A stretch of 47,752 nt of DNA. Source: a virus. The notes below the pieces were generated by a model. The model searched no databases. It was not told where the DNA came from and saw only the letters and a list, made by a program, of their open reading frames with translations. Both the position numbers and the translations under genes were made by a program. The stretch is taken from IMG/VR virus record IMGVR_UViG_3300033153_006650, positions 1 through 47,752 of that record; one strand, 5' to 3'. Positions 1 through 8,997 of the stretch are shown here, one piece after another. Position 1 is the stretch's first letter; each line of letters begins with the position of its first letter.

Positions 1-45
1 GTGAATTAATCACGTCCCCAGAATAACCTTAATGATTTTAATACT

Positions 46-450
46 ATGAGCAGACCAAGGAAGCCGACCAGTATAATGGAGGCAACAGGTGGGTTTAAAA
101 ACAACCCTGACAGAAAAAGAAAAGATCCTGATACCGGCGGAGAGTTAGGTTTGCCGCCAACGGATCTTGACGAGGAGGAATTGAGAGCGTGGATTGATAT
201 TGTGAACAATGCGCCGCTTAATGTTTTGCGAAATTCTGACAGGGCAATTGTAACACTTGCTGCCAGGATACAGGCACATATAAAAATACATGATCTGCTT
301 GATATATCGGTGGGGATGATTGCGCAATATCAAAAATGTTTAGCAGCTCTTGGAATGACACCGGCGGATCGTAGCCGCGTATCAGCAACCGAGGAAAAGA
401 AAGCCGGGAAGTTTGCACAGTTCCAGATGCCAAAGAAAAAAAATGGCTAA
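46..450 (+). CDS. terS: Terminase small subunit, P27 family
   Basis: Probable small terminase subunit of 134 residues, which recognises phage DNA and hands it to the large subunit for packaging. The N-terminus is basic and proline-rich (starts MSRPRKP), and the C-terminal part has the LGMTPADR stretch typical of P27-family TerS proteins, followed by a Lys-rich tail. It lies directly before TerL and overlaps its start, and an HNH gene lies at the other end of the window. That is the standard HNH-TerS-TerL order. The family assignment rests on motif memory and context, not a search. Confidence 0.85.
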   Translation: MSRPRKPTSIMEATGGFKNNPDRKRKDPDTGGELGLPPTDLDEEELRAWIDIVNNAPLNVLRNSDRAIVTLAARIQAHIKIHDLLDISVGMIAQYQKCLAALGMTPADRSRVSATEEKKAGKFAQFQMPKKKNG

Positions 451-2116
451 ACACCCGCACACCAACAATGCCAACCGATATGCGCGCGAAGTTGTGGCCG
501 GTAAAATTGCGGCTTGCTCCTATGTTGTGGCGGCGTGCCAACGACATATAGACGACCTGAAAAAAGCCGGGAAGCAGAAATACCCATATAAATTTGATAA
601 GGGAAAAGCCGAGGCGGTCTGTAATTTTGTAGGGCTTATGGTGCATGTCAAGGGTAAGTGGGCAGGCAAGCCGGTTGCGCTTGAGCCGTGGCAGACCTTT
701 ATTCTATGCGTGGTTTTTGGCTGGGTCGGGAAACGTGATGACCTTCGGCGGTTTAGAGAGGTATACATTGAGGTACCACGGAAAAACGGCAAATCAATGC
801 TTGCAGCTATCATTGGGCTATATATGTTTGTGGCTGATGGAGAGTCAGGAAGCGAAGTTTACAGCGGGGCCACGACTGAAAAACAAGCTTGGGAGGTGTT
901 CCGTCCTGCGAAATTAATGATTGACCGATCCCCTGATTTTAAAGACTCGTTTGGCATTCTGAACAATGCAAAAAACATCTATCACCCTATGACGGCAAGC
1001 AGGTTTGAACCGCTGATAGGTGACCCTGGAGACGGGGCAAGCCCACACTGTGCGATAGTAGACGAATATCACGAAGCACAGACACCACGGCTACATGACA
1101 CCATGATAACCGGCATGGGCGCCAGGGAACAACCACTTTTGATAGTCACGACCACCGCCGGTATTGATCTTGCTGGCCCTTGTTACGACAAACGGTCTCA
1201 GGTGTGCCGGGTACTGGATGGGACGGTAAAAAATGAAGAAACGTTCGGGATAATTTATAGCATTGATAAAGATGATGAATGGACGGATTTTTCCAACTGG
1301 AAGAAAGCCAATCCTAATTATGGTGTTTCCGTTTTTGGCAAATATTTAAAAGCTCGACTGCTGGAGGCCACCCAAAGGGCAAGCCGTCAAAATATTATCC
1401 GTTGTAAACATTTAAACCAGTGGCAAAATGCAGACGTTGCTTTTTTTAATATCCTGGAGTGGGAAAAATGCACAGACAGAGATTTATTATTATCAGATTT
1501 TGAGGGAGAACCTTGTTGGGTTGGTCTTGATCTTGCGAGCAAGATTGATATTGCAGCTCTGATTATTCTGTTCAGGCGCGGAGATAATTTTTATACATTT
1601 GGAAAATATTATTTACCTGCTGAGACCGTAAACAAACCGGAAAATTTCCATTATCAGGGGTGGGAATATGAGGATTTGTTGACGGTGACCGAGGGTTCAA
1701 TCATTGATTTTGACATTATTATTGAGGATATAAAAGAGTTAGCATCCCGTTTTGAGATCCAAGAAATTGCTTATGACCCTTTTCAGGCAACGCAAATGTC
1801 AACCCAACTGACAGCGGACGGGTTCCCCATGGTTGAGGTCAGGCCAACGGTTTTGAATTTTTCAGAGCCGATGAAAGAGCTTGAGGGGATGGTTGTTAGT
1901 AATGCGCTCCACCATAATGGTGATCCGGTTTTAGCCTGGATGGCATCAAATGTTGTTGCTCATTACGATAAAAAGGACAACATTTATCCAAATAAATCAC
2001 GGGTACAGAATAAAATTGACGGAATTATAGCTCTGATAATGGCTGTTGCGCGTGCAACCCTCGGAGATGTTGAAGCTCCAAGCGCGTATGAAAACAGGGG
2101 TGTTTTAACATTTTAG
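443..2116 (+). CDS. terL: Terminase large subunit (ATPase-nuclease)
   Basis: Packaging motor of about 557 residues. The N-terminal ATPase has Walker A RKNGKS near residues 113-118 and Walker B CAIVDEYHE near 203-211. The C-terminal RNase H-like nuclease has acidic positions in GLDLASKID (about 360), YDPFQ (about 444) and NKIDG (about 525). This matches the HK97-type Terminase_1 family. ATG 443 is preferred over an upstream TTG at 413. The gene overlaps the end of terS by 8 nt, which suggests translational coupling. Length is normal for the family. Confidence 0.95.
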   Translation: MAKHPHTNNANRYAREVVAGKIAACSYVVAACQRHIDDLKKAGKQKYPYKFDKGKAEAVCNFVGLMVHVKGKWAGKPVALEPWQTFILCVVFGWVGKRDDLRRFREVYIEVPRKNGKSMLAAIIGLYMFVADGESGSEVYSGATTEKQAWEVFRPAKLMIDRSPDFKDSFGILNNAKNIYHPMTASRFEPLIGDPGDGASPHCAIVDEYHEAQTPRLHDTMITGMGAREQPLLIVTTTAGIDLAGPCYDKRSQVCRVLDGTVKNEETFGIIYSIDKDDEWTDFSNWKKANPNYGVSVFGKYLKARLLEATQRASRQNIIRCKHLNQWQNADVAFFNILEWEKCTDRDLLLSDFEGEPCWVGLDLASKIDIAALIILFRRGDNFYTFGKYYLPAETVNKPENFHYQGWEYEDLLTVTEGSIIDFDIIIEDIKELASRFEIQEIAYDPFQATQMSTQLTADGFPMVEVRPTVLNFSEPMKELEGMVVSNALHHNGDPVLAWMASNVVAHYDKKDNIYPNKSRVQNKIDGIIALIMAVARATLGDVEAPSAYENRGVLTF

Positions 2117-2138
2117 TAAAATAAAAATAAATTAATTG

Positions 2139-2157
2139 ACATTTATGTAATAAATGT
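2139..2157. repeat. 8-bp perfect inverted repeat at the portal start
   Basis: ACATTTAT and ATAAATGT are separated by GTA. A TTGACA overlaps the left arm (2136-2141), but no good -10 follows at the usual distance. The site lies just upstream of the portal ATG, which lacks a clear ribosome-binding site. It may be an operator or an RNA hairpin acting on portal translation; function is inferred only from position. Confidence 0.4.
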
Positions 2158-2170
2158 GCTTATTACAGAT

Positions 2171-4252
2171 ATGTTTAAACATATTCGTAATATTTTTAAA
2201 AAGCGCTCAGGTGTTGCGAATCCTGAACCGTGGCTGGTTGACCTGTTCGGCGGCGGTGTAGAGACCAATGCGGGGCGCGATGTTGACGAAGACACCTCTT
2301 TACAATTATCTACAGTATACGCATGTGTAACGCTTATAGCTGAATCTATAGCGTCCCTACCACTCGGAGTATTCAGGAAAACCGCCGATAATGGCCGTGA
2401 TTCTGTAAGTTCCACGCTCAATGATCTTGTAAAAACTTCTCCCAATCCTGAAATGACCTCGTTTGATTGGCGGCTTGCTGCTGTTGGTCATTTGCTCCTT
2501 TACGGTAACAGTTATTCCCTGATTGAGCGTAACCGGCTTGATCAGCCAACCGCTATATGGCCGATTGTGCCGGAGCGGGTCTCTGTTGTCAGGACGGACG
2601 CAGGGAAACTTGTCTATAAAATTACAGCACCAAACGGTGTAGAAAAAGCCTATAATCAATCAGATATCCTGCATGTGAAAGGGTTTGGTCAAAATGGGCT
2701 TGTGGGTCAGTCTGTTATTAGTTTTTCGCGTGAATCAATTGGACTTTCTCTTGCGGCTGAGGAATACGGTTCTCGTTTTTTTGGATCAGGCGCCAACCCC
2801 GGGTTGATTATTGAGCATCCCGGCAAGATGGACAGCAACGCGGCAAAGAATTTCCGGGACTCTGTTACAAGTGCGTATGCCGGGTTGGGCAAATCGCATA
2901 AAACGCTACTTATTGAAGACGGCATGAAGGCCAGTAGCTTATCTATCCCACCGTCCGACAGCCAATTTATTGAGCTTCGCGAATTTCAGAGGGAAGAAAT
3001 TTGCTCATTATTTAAAGTCCCACCGCATATGGTTTCTCTTGTTACTAAATCCACTTCTTGGGGGTCAGGCATTGAGCAGCAACAGATAAATTTTGTTGTG
3101 AATACCCTGCGCCCTTGGTTGGTCAGGTGGGAGCAGTCACTTGCTTTTGCGTTGCTCACAGAGAGCCAACGTAAATCCGGTTACTTTTTTGATTTTCTCG
3201 TTGCTGCTCTGCTCAGGGGGGATATTAAAACCCGCTATGAGTCGTACCGGATAGGACGGCAATGGGGTTGGCTATCTGTAAATGACGTTCGACGGCTTGA
3301 GACGATGAACCCGGTGGATAACGGGAATGATTATCTAATGCCCATGAATATGGTACCGCTTGGTACTGAGCCTGAGGCAATGGGGTTACAGGACAAGCAG
3401 GCCGAGCCAGATAAAGAGAAAAAAGAACCAAAAAAAGAGGAAAAGTCATCCTGCGAATGTGATCACGAACAACGGGAATATACACCGTATGATTTTTCTA
3501 CCCGCGAATTGTCGGAGGAAGAGAAGCCGGTAGCCGGGATGATATCAGCAGCAGGCAATAATAGTAAACCAATTAATACCGCGTTTACCGATGTTGTCAA
3601 AATGGAGACCGACGGGTTAAGGGCTATCATAAAAAAGAGACCTACACCGGCACAGCTGCATAGAGAATCAACAAAATTCTATGAATCGCTGCCACCAAAA
3701 ATAAAGAGCAAATTACAGTCTGCAATTTTTCGTTATCAGGATGACGTGTCGGCAGAGGCACAAAAAATGATAGGCAAGGGCGGCGCCGGGAAAGATTTAC
3801 GCAGGGAACTATCAAAATTCAAGGCTCAGTATATTGGCTCCCTGTCAGAGCGCTACACAGGCGACGGATTAAAGCAGGTGCGCACCTTGATAGCCAACAC
3901 CTCCGCAAATTCGCTTATTGGCGAAATGGACAACAGGCTTGATGCCTGGGACCTAACCAGGTCGGCAAGATACGCGGATGAAGAGTTGATAAGAGCCGGA
4001 AATTCAATAGCGCGCGAAACATGGGCAAGGAGCGGTGTAATTAAGCTCAGATGGGTAACCAGAGGTTCAAAAACTTGCCCTTATTGCAGGCAATTAAGCG
4101 GTAAAATTGTAGGGATTGAGAAGCCGTTTTTAAAAGATGGTGAAACTCTCTATGCCAGTGACGGAAAGAATTTTATGGCAATGAGTGGTAAAAAGAGTCA
4201 CCCACCAATCCATAAAGGCTGCGTCTGCATGATCCAGCCAGAAAAAGGATAA
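2171..4252 (+). CDS. Portal protein fused to a Mu-F-like minor head domain
   Basis: A 693-residue protein. Residues 1 to about 420 are an HK97-type portal, which forms the dodecameric DNA channel at one capsid vertex. After a charged linker rich in Lys and Glu (about 415-435), the C-terminal 250 residues resemble minor head proteins of the SPP1 gp7/Mu F type. They end in a metal-binding-like pattern, CPYC at about 636, then HPPIHKGCVC. The two functions are usually separate genes. ATG 2171 (MFKHIRNIF) is chosen over GTG 2156 because it starts like other portals; neither has a strong Shine-Dalgarno sequence. Confidence 0.88.
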   Translation: MFKHIRNIFKKRSGVANPEPWLVDLFGGGVETNAGRDVDEDTSLQLSTVYACVTLIAESIASLPLGVFRKTADNGRDSVSSTLNDLVKTSPNPEMTSFDWRLAAVGHLLLYGNSYSLIERNRLDQPTAIWPIVPERVSVVRTDAGKLVYKITAPNGVEKAYNQSDILHVKGFGQNGLVGQSVISFSRESIGLSLAAEEYGSRFFGSGANPGLIIEHPGKMDSNAAKNFRDSVTSAYAGLGKSHKTLLIEDGMKASSLSIPPSDSQFIELREFQREEICSLFKVPPHMVSLVTKSTSWGSGIEQQQINFVVNTLRPWLVRWEQSLAFALLTESQRKSGYFFDFLVAALLRGDIKTRYESYRIGRQWGWLSVNDVRRLETMNPVDNGNDYLMPMNMVPLGTEPEAMGLQDKQAEPDKEKKEPKKEEKSSCECDHEQREYTPYDFSTRELSEEEKPVAGMISAAGNNSKPINTAFTDVVKMETDGLRAIIKKRPTPAQLHRESTKFYESLPPKIKSKLQSAIFRYQDDVSAEAQKMIGKGGAGKDLRRELSKFKAQYIGSLSERYTGDGLKQVRTLIANTSANSLIGEMDNRLDAWDLTRSARYADEELIRAGNSIARETWARSGVIKLRWVTRGSKTCPYCRQLSGKIVGIEKPFLKDGETLYASDGKNFMAMSGKKSHPPIHKGCVCMIQPEKG

Positions 4253-4256
4253 AATT

Positions 4257-4853
4257 ATGAAGAAAGATAAAAGAGAATCACGGCTTTTCGAAATCAGGGC
4301 AGCAGGAGAAGAGGGTAGCCGCAAATTAGTAGGGTATGCGGCGGTTTTTGATTCACTTTCTGAAAACCTTGGTGGGTTCCGTGAAAAAATCCAGCCAGGC
4401 GCGTTCGCTGAGGCGATTAAAACCAGCGATGCACGGGCTTTATATAACCATGATACCAACCAGCTACCACTGGGCAGGACACCGGACACCCTCCGCATGA
4501 TTGAGGATGAAACCGGTTTACTGGTTGAGATTGATTTACCGGAAACACAATTCGCGCGCGATTTATTGACATCAATAGAGCGTGGCGATATTTCACAAAT
4601 GTCGTTCGGCTTTTCTGTTGGCCGGGACGGGTCGCAATGGGAAGAGGAGACAGACGAAAGAGGAGACAAATTAGCAGTGAGAACGCTTACTGCAATCCGT
4701 CAAATTTTTGATGTATCGCCTGTTGTTTTCCCGGCTTATCCTGACACAGAAGTTGCCACTCGCAGTTTGGAAAATCTAAAAAAGGAGAGCGCTCCTGATT
4801 ATGATTTACGCAAGCGCGAGCTTGACATTAAACAAAAAACTTTAAGAGGTTAA
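4257..4853 (+). CDS. HK97-family prohead protease
   Basis: Capsid maturation protease (peptidase U35 type) of 198 residues, which cleaves the scaffold domain of the capsid protein during assembly. Seen in the sequence: LVGYAAVFDS near the N-terminus, the catalytic His in YNHD (about residue 65) and the catalytic Ser in SQMSFGFSV (about 116). It starts 4 nt after the portal stop and is followed 4 nt later by the capsid gene, the invariant portal-protease-capsid order. Confidence 0.95.
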   Translation: MKKDKRESRLFEIRAAGEEGSRKLVGYAAVFDSLSENLGGFREKIQPGAFAEAIKTSDARALYNHDTNQLPLGRTPDTLRMIEDETGLLVEIDLPETQFARDLLTSIERGDISQMSFGFSVGRDGSQWEEETDERGDKLAVRTLTAIRQIFDVSPVVFPAYPDTEVATRSLENLKKESAPDYDLRKRELDIKQKTLRG

Positions 4854-4857
4854 TTTT

Positions 4858-6084
4858 ATGAGTGAACAATTAAAGAAAAACCGGGAAGCACGCGGAAAGC
4901 TGATTGCTGATATGCGTGGAATCCTGAGCAAAGCAGAGCAGGAAGAACGCTCTGTAACCGCTGATGAAGATAAAGAGTATCAGCGGATGGAAACAGATTA
5001 TGACAAGCTGGAAAAGGATGGTGAACGCCTTGAGCGCGCGATTGAACGCGAAGCAGCAGCCAACGAGTCCAACGGCAACGAACACCGGGAAGAGCCGAAC
5101 TCTGAAAATCACAACACGCCTGAAGCTGATGAGGAAAAACGGTCTGGTATCTTTGACCAATTCCTTCGTAACGGGGCCGCGTCTCTCTCCATGGAACAGC
5201 GGGAAATGATAGCCGGGTCAGATGTTGATGGCGGTTATTTGGTCGTTCCACAGAAGATGGTTTCCGGTCTGCTGAAAGAAATTGACTTGCAGGTACATAT
5301 CCGGGGCATGGCGACCAAGCACAGTTTGAAAAAGGCCGCTTCCCTTGGTGTTGTCACTCTTGACAATGACATTGATGACTGGGACTGGACAACTGAGCTG
5401 GCAACAGGTGAAGAGGACGACGGTCTGCAATTTGGCAAGCGCGAAATGCGCCCGCATCCCATCGCAAAGAGAGTAAAAATCTCTAATACCCTGATACGCC
5501 TTTCTTCTGTAGGTGTTCAGCAGCTTGTAACAGGTCGTATGGCATACAAGCTGGGAACGACCATGGAAAATGCCTATATGTTGGGTGACGGTAGCCAGAA
5601 ACCGCTTGGTTTGTTTGTAAATTCTGATAACGGGATCCCGGCGGCGCGTGACGTGGCCACCAATATGACTACTACCGCCATTACAGGCGACGGTCTTATT
5701 GACGTACAGGGTTCTATTCGTGACGGCTATCAGGGTAAATGTAAATGGTTGTTTCATCGCGATGCTATTACCCAGATCCGCAAGCTCAAGTCCTCTGATA
5801 ATCAATATCTGTGGCAGCCAGGCTTGGCAGAGGGTACCAAAAATAAAATCCTTGGTAAAACTTACACAGTTTCTGAGTTCTGCCCGAATACATTCACCAC
5901 CGGTCAATACGTAGGAATGTATGGTGATTTCTCGTACTACTGGATTCTGGATAGTCTTATGATGCAGATGCAGGTTTTAAAAGAGCTGTACGCTGAAACT
6001 AATCAAATCGGCTATATTGGCCGGTACGAAGGTGACGGGCAGCCGGTACTTGCTGAGGCTTTCAGCCGTATCAAATTGGCATAA
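4858..6084 (+). CDS. Major capsid protein, HK97 fold
   Basis: A 408-residue capsid subunit. Residues 1 to about 100 are a highly charged coiled coil, the delta scaffold domain that the protease removes. The rest has HK97-type motifs such as GGYLVVPQ (about 122), the central MGDGSQKPLG-like loop (seen as MLGDGSQKPLG) and a C-terminal EAFSRIKLA. An AGAGG Shine-Dalgarno sequence precedes the ATG. The cleavage point is probably between residues 95 and 120 but is not defined by sequence alone. Confidence 0.95.
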   Translation: MSEQLKKNREARGKLIADMRGILSKAEQEERSVTADEDKEYQRMETDYDKLEKDGERLERAIEREAAANESNGNEHREEPNSENHNTPEADEEKRSGIFDQFLRNGAASLSMEQREMIAGSDVDGGYLVVPQKMVSGLLKEIDLQVHIRGMATKHSLKKAASLGVVTLDNDIDDWDWTTELATGEEDDGLQFGKREMRPHPIAKRVKISNTLIRLSSVGVQQLVTGRMAYKLGTTMENAYMLGDGSQKPLGLFVNSDNGIPAARDVATNMTTTAITGDGLIDVQGSIRDGYQGKCKWLFHRDAITQIRKLKSSDNQYLWQPGLAEGTKNKILGKTYTVSEFCPNTFTTGQYVGMYGDFSYYWILDSLMMQMQVLKELYAETNQIGYIGRYEGDGQPVLAEAFSRIKLA

Positions 6085-6147
6085 TTTTTTAATCAGGCAC
6101 GGGGGCTGTAAAACGCCTCCGCTGCCGACCACATAAAGAGGTAAAAA

Positions 6148-6585
6148 ATGAGTAAAAATCTTTATTTAGACGCTAAAGTTGTACGGGTTATGACCTCGCA
6201 GGCCGCTGGGACAACCGCTCTTGCTTCCGATTCTGTTGATATGCAGGATTTTGACGCTGTTCAGTTTATTCCCATGTTTGGCGCGATTACCGCCGGGGCT
6301 GCTACCAGTGTGCATGTTGCGCAGTCAAGCGACGATTCAACTTTTGTTGACCTGGAAGGCACCAGTATTACCATTGCAGACGATGACGACGGCAAGGCCG
6401 CTGTCATTGATATTGAGCGACCGACCGACAGGTATGTACGTTGTGAGATTGCACGCGCCACGGAAAATGCAGTAGTTGACGGTGTTATTGCCCTGGTTTA
6501 CAAGTGCCGCCGACAGCCGGTGGACACCGACGCAAGCGTTGTTGACATTGAGTTCCACGCCTCTCCCGATGAAGGGACAGCATGA
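6148..6585 (+). CDS. Hypothetical virion protein after the capsid gene
   Basis: A 145-residue protein with a strong GAGG ribosome-binding site. Its composition is beta-rich and acidic (for example TIADDDDGKAAV), with no membrane segment and no known motif I can name. Genes in this slot of siphophages often encode head decoration or small structural proteins, so a capsid-associated role is likely but inferred from position only. Its stop overlaps the next start (ATGA). Confidence 0.7.
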   Translation: MSKNLYLDAKVVRVMTSQAAGTTALASDSVDMQDFDAVQFIPMFGAITAGAATSVHVAQSSDDSTFVDLEGTSITIADDDDGKAAVIDIERPTDRYVRCEIARATENAVVDGVIALVYKCRRQPVDTDASVVDIEFHASPDEGTA

Positions 6586-6761
6586 AGCGGGTAAAACTGC
6601 TTAAACCTTATTGTGGTACTGCCGGGAATTTCCCGGCAGGCCGTGAGGCGAATTTGCCCGATGGAGAGGCTGAGGCTTTTGTTAGAGCAGGGCTTGCAAC
6701 AGCTATCAAACCACCGCAAACCGTATCCGTAAAACGGAAAAAAAAGGTCGTTAAAAAATGA
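6582..6761 (+). CDS. Small basic protein in the head-tail module
   Basis: A 59-residue protein starting MKRVKLLKPY, with a PAGREANLPDGEAEAFVRAG segment and a strongly basic C-terminus (KRKKKVVKK). Both ends overlap neighbours by four bases (ATGA at each junction), the pattern of translational coupling. Short proteins of this kind, with a Leu-Lys-rich start and an AGREANL-like core, occur beside connector genes in other phages. Function unknown. A CCGGGAA palindrome lies inside the coding sequence. Confidence 0.75.
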   Translation: MKRVKLLKPYCGTAGNFPAGREANLPDGEAEAFVRAGLATAIKPPQTVSVKRKKKVVKK

Positions 6762-7330
6762 AAACGTCCGTAATAGTCCAGCCAGCCGCGTTGCCGGTAT
6801 CATTGGCAGATTTGCGAGCGCATCTGTGGAATATCTACGATAACCACGATGATGATGTGCTCATGACCGATCTGCTGACAACGGCAACGGGCAGGGCTGA
6901 GACGATAACAGGACGTAAATTAATTACCCAAACATGCCGGGCATTGACGACAGAAACCGGCATGATTCAATTGCCTTTCGGTGAGTTTCAATCTCTTGTA
7001 ACTGTAGAGTGGTTTGATGGTACGGATTGGGCGGAAATCAGCACGGATGATATTTTAGTAAACGACACAAAAACGCTTGCAGAAATAACCGTTACCTGGA
7101 CAGGATATGACATAACAGACCTTGAAAAAGTGCGTTATGATTGGATATGTGGTTTTGGTGATCCTGTGGAAGTCCCGGCGGAAATTACCATGGCAATAAA
7201 GCAGATTGCGGCGCATTGGTACCGCAACAGGGCTGCAACTACAACAGATGAAGACGACGGGGCTGTTCGTGTTGTGCCGTTTTCTTTTTCCGCTCTTCTT
7301 AATTCTCACAGGTTGAACCTGATTATTTAA
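6758..7330 (+). CDS. Head-tail connector, HK97 gp6-like
   Basis: A 190-residue adaptor that should sit beneath the portal ring. The first 60 residues resemble the helical start of gp6-like connectors (PVSLADLRAHL, then DLLTTATGRAETITGR). The middle is beta-rich, and the C-terminal helix contains VPAEITMAIKQIAAHWYRNR, the family's most recognisable segment. It is coupled to the preceding small gene by ATGA and followed directly by the tail completion gene. Confidence 0.85.
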   Translation: MKTSVIVQPAALPVSLADLRAHLWNIYDNHDDDVLMTDLLTTATGRAETITGRKLITQTCRALTTETGMIQLPFGEFQSLVTVEWFDGTDWAEISTDDILVNDTKTLAEITVTWTGYDITDLEKVRYDWICGFGDPVEVPAEITMAIKQIAAHWYRNRAATTTDEDDGAVRVVPFSFSALLNSHRLNLII

Positions 7331-7331
7331 A

Positions 7332-7814
7332 ATGGGCTTGAAAATAGTTGGCGATTTAAAGAAAAGTATCAATACTTTGATAAGTAAAGCCAAGGATTTA
7401 AGCCCTGTAATGCGCAAAATAGAGCGCGATATTATGGCGCGCCAACGAATACAGGCGTGGAACCGATCCGGGTTGAATTCCAACACCGGGAAGTTAAAAA
7501 AGAGTATAAAAACGTGGAGTGGAAAAACGTCCGCCGGGGTATCCGTCAAGACAAGCGGCCCTGATGATTGGCAGCAGATAGCAAAAGCAGGCCAGCACAT
7601 GGCAGGCCGCAAGAAGGGCAAGCAGCGCCGGAGAAGAAGAAAATTAAGAGTAAAAAGTTATACGCGAAACGGTAAAAAAGTCAGGTCTTATATGAGAAAA
7701 TCTCTATCCCCATGGGGTGATATTAAGGCCAGGCCATTTATGCCGACAGCATTAACAGCAGGGCAAAAAAACAAAATAAAAAAATTAACGAGAGAATATC
7801 TTGCTAAATCTTGA
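7332..7814 (+). CDS. Tail completion / virion morphogenesis protein
   Basis: A 160-residue very basic protein with a run of arginines and lysines at about 95-110 (KQRRRRRKLR). The order SPVMRKIERDIM, GKLKKSI and the C-terminal ARPFMPTALTA matches gpG-like or HK97 gp10-like tail completion proteins, which join heads to tails. It sits between the connector and the predicted tail terminator, consistent with this job. Confidence 0.75.
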   Translation: MGLKIVGDLKKSINTLISKAKDLSPVMRKIERDIMARQRIQAWNRSGLNSNTGKLKKSIKTWSGKTSAGVSVKTSGPDDWQQIAKAGQHMAGRKKGKQRRRRRKLRVKSYTRNGKKVRSYMRKSLSPWGDIKARPFMPTALTAGQKNKIKKLTREYLAKS

Positions 7815-8223
7815 TCAGCAGGCACAGGCAATAGTTGACCACCTCAAAACTTACAGTTGTTGGAGCCAGGTTACATTTTTAGAGCGTGACGAAAAAGAGG
7901 CGACAATCACGCCGGTAAAAATGCCATGTTTGCATGTTATCCTTGAGGATGCTGTTTTTGATCCACAGGGCAATCGTAGCAGTAATTTAAACAAAAACTG
8001 GTTGATTATTGTCAGGGCAAAAGCACAGCCAGGAAGGACGGGTTTGCTTGCACTGGTTGACAACGTATTAGACGCGCTGGAAGGGTTCAGGGAGCTGGAC
8101 GGGTTCAAGCCGCTGGAACCGTTAAAAGTTGAATATTTAAAACAATATGGTGAGGCGACAGCCTACGCTATAACATTTGGCAGCTCACAACGGGTAGCCA
8201 TTAACAAACAATGTGAGGTTTAA
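7801..8223 (+). CDS. Probable tail terminator protein
   Basis: A 140-residue protein that starts at TTG 7801; no ATG lies near the N-terminus, and a GAGAGA purine tract sits upstream. The fold looks alpha/beta: helix AQAIVDHLKTY, strands around PCLHVILED and WLIIVRAKA, then a long helix LLALVDNVLDAL. Size, order and position before the tail tube gene fit a tail terminator (Mu Gp37-like or lambda U-like). Overlaps the upstream gene by 14 nt. Confidence 0.6.
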   Translation: MLNLDQQAQAIVDHLKTYSCWSQVTFLERDEKEATITPVKMPCLHVILEDAVFDPQGNRSSNLNKNWLIIVRAKAQPGRTGLLALVDNVLDALEGFRELDGFKPLEPLKVEYLKQYGEATAYAITFGSSQRVAINKQCEV

Positions 8224-8226
8224 GTA

Positions 8227-8997
8227 ATGGCAAAATTAAGGCAATGGTCGGGCTGTATATTTTTTAGACACGTAGACGAAGATGGTGCGGTAACCGGGGA
8301 CGGTGGGTACACAGAATTTGGTGAAGTTGAGCCGATGACCCTTTCTTTTCCGCAGGAGATCATCCAGAAATTAGGCCGGACTTGTGTAACTAATGGCCTT
8401 GTAGTTGGGACACGGGCAAAAGCAGGCGATGCAGGCGGCACGCTTAAAACGGTTGACTATCAGCCCGACAACGTAGCGTTTGCTTTACGTGCTACCAAAT
8501 CAGTTAGGGCTATATCTGGTTCTTCCCTGACTGCTGAGGCGTTGACCATGACCGCACTCGGTGTTTGGTATGATGTTGGTACCACAAAGTTAAGCGCGAT
8601 TTCTATGCAGGACGTGACCGACACTACGACTTATGTACTCGGAACTGATTACATGGTAAACGCTGAATTGGGGCTGTTCAAAGCCATTGACGGCGGCGCA
8701 ATAACTGCCCTGGACGTGGTTCACATTACAGCTACAGGTGCGGCGGATACATCCAATGCTTATGCACTTGGTGCGGGTGATTCTGCATTGCTGGAAATTA
8801 TCGGCACGCTTGAAGACGCCTTTTCCGGTGAAAAAGCAGACGTCCATCTTCGCATGGTGCGCATGGTCGCGGACGGTGATTATGTGGTAGTCTCAGAAGA
8901 GGACACAGAGCAGGAAGAATTGAGTTTTTTGCTTACTCCTGTTGTACCGACCGGCCAGACCGATTATGGCACGGTTGGTGGGGTTGCGTTGTCGTAA
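8227..8997 (+). CDS. Major tail tube protein
   Basis: A 256-residue, Thr/Ala/Gly-rich beta protein in the slot between the terminator and the tail chaperones. Segments such as TLSFPQEIIQK, DNVAFALRATKS and the late LRMVRMVADGDYV match siphophage tube subunits, which polymerise around the tape measure. The stop and the next start overlap (TAATG). Assignment comes from composition, length and order. Confidence 0.75.
   Translation: MAKLRQWSGCIFFRHVDEDGAVTGDGGYTEFGEVEPMTLSFPQEIIQKLGRTCVTNGLVVGTRAKAGDAGGTLKTVDYQPDNVAFALRATKSVRAISGSSLTAEALTMTALGVWYDVGTTKLSAISMQDVTDTTTYVLGTDYMVNAELGLFKAIDGGAITALDVVHITATGAADTSNAYALGAGDSALLEIIGTLEDAFSGEKADVHLRMVRMVADGDYVVVSEEDTEQEELSFLLTPVVPTGQTDYGTVGGVALS

Noticed and set aside
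4130-4669. 179-codon open frame on the minus strand across the protease gene
   Set aside because: Fully antisense to the strongly supported protease and portal genes, no ribosome-binding site, low-complexity Ser/Pro-rich product.
5218-5907. 229-codon minus-strand open frame inside the capsid gene
   Set aside because: Shadow of the capsid gene; no start signal and no recognisable product.
6620-6638. Terminator in the head module
   Set aside because: The CCGGGAA/TTCCCGG palindrome is inside a coding sequence and has no T-run.
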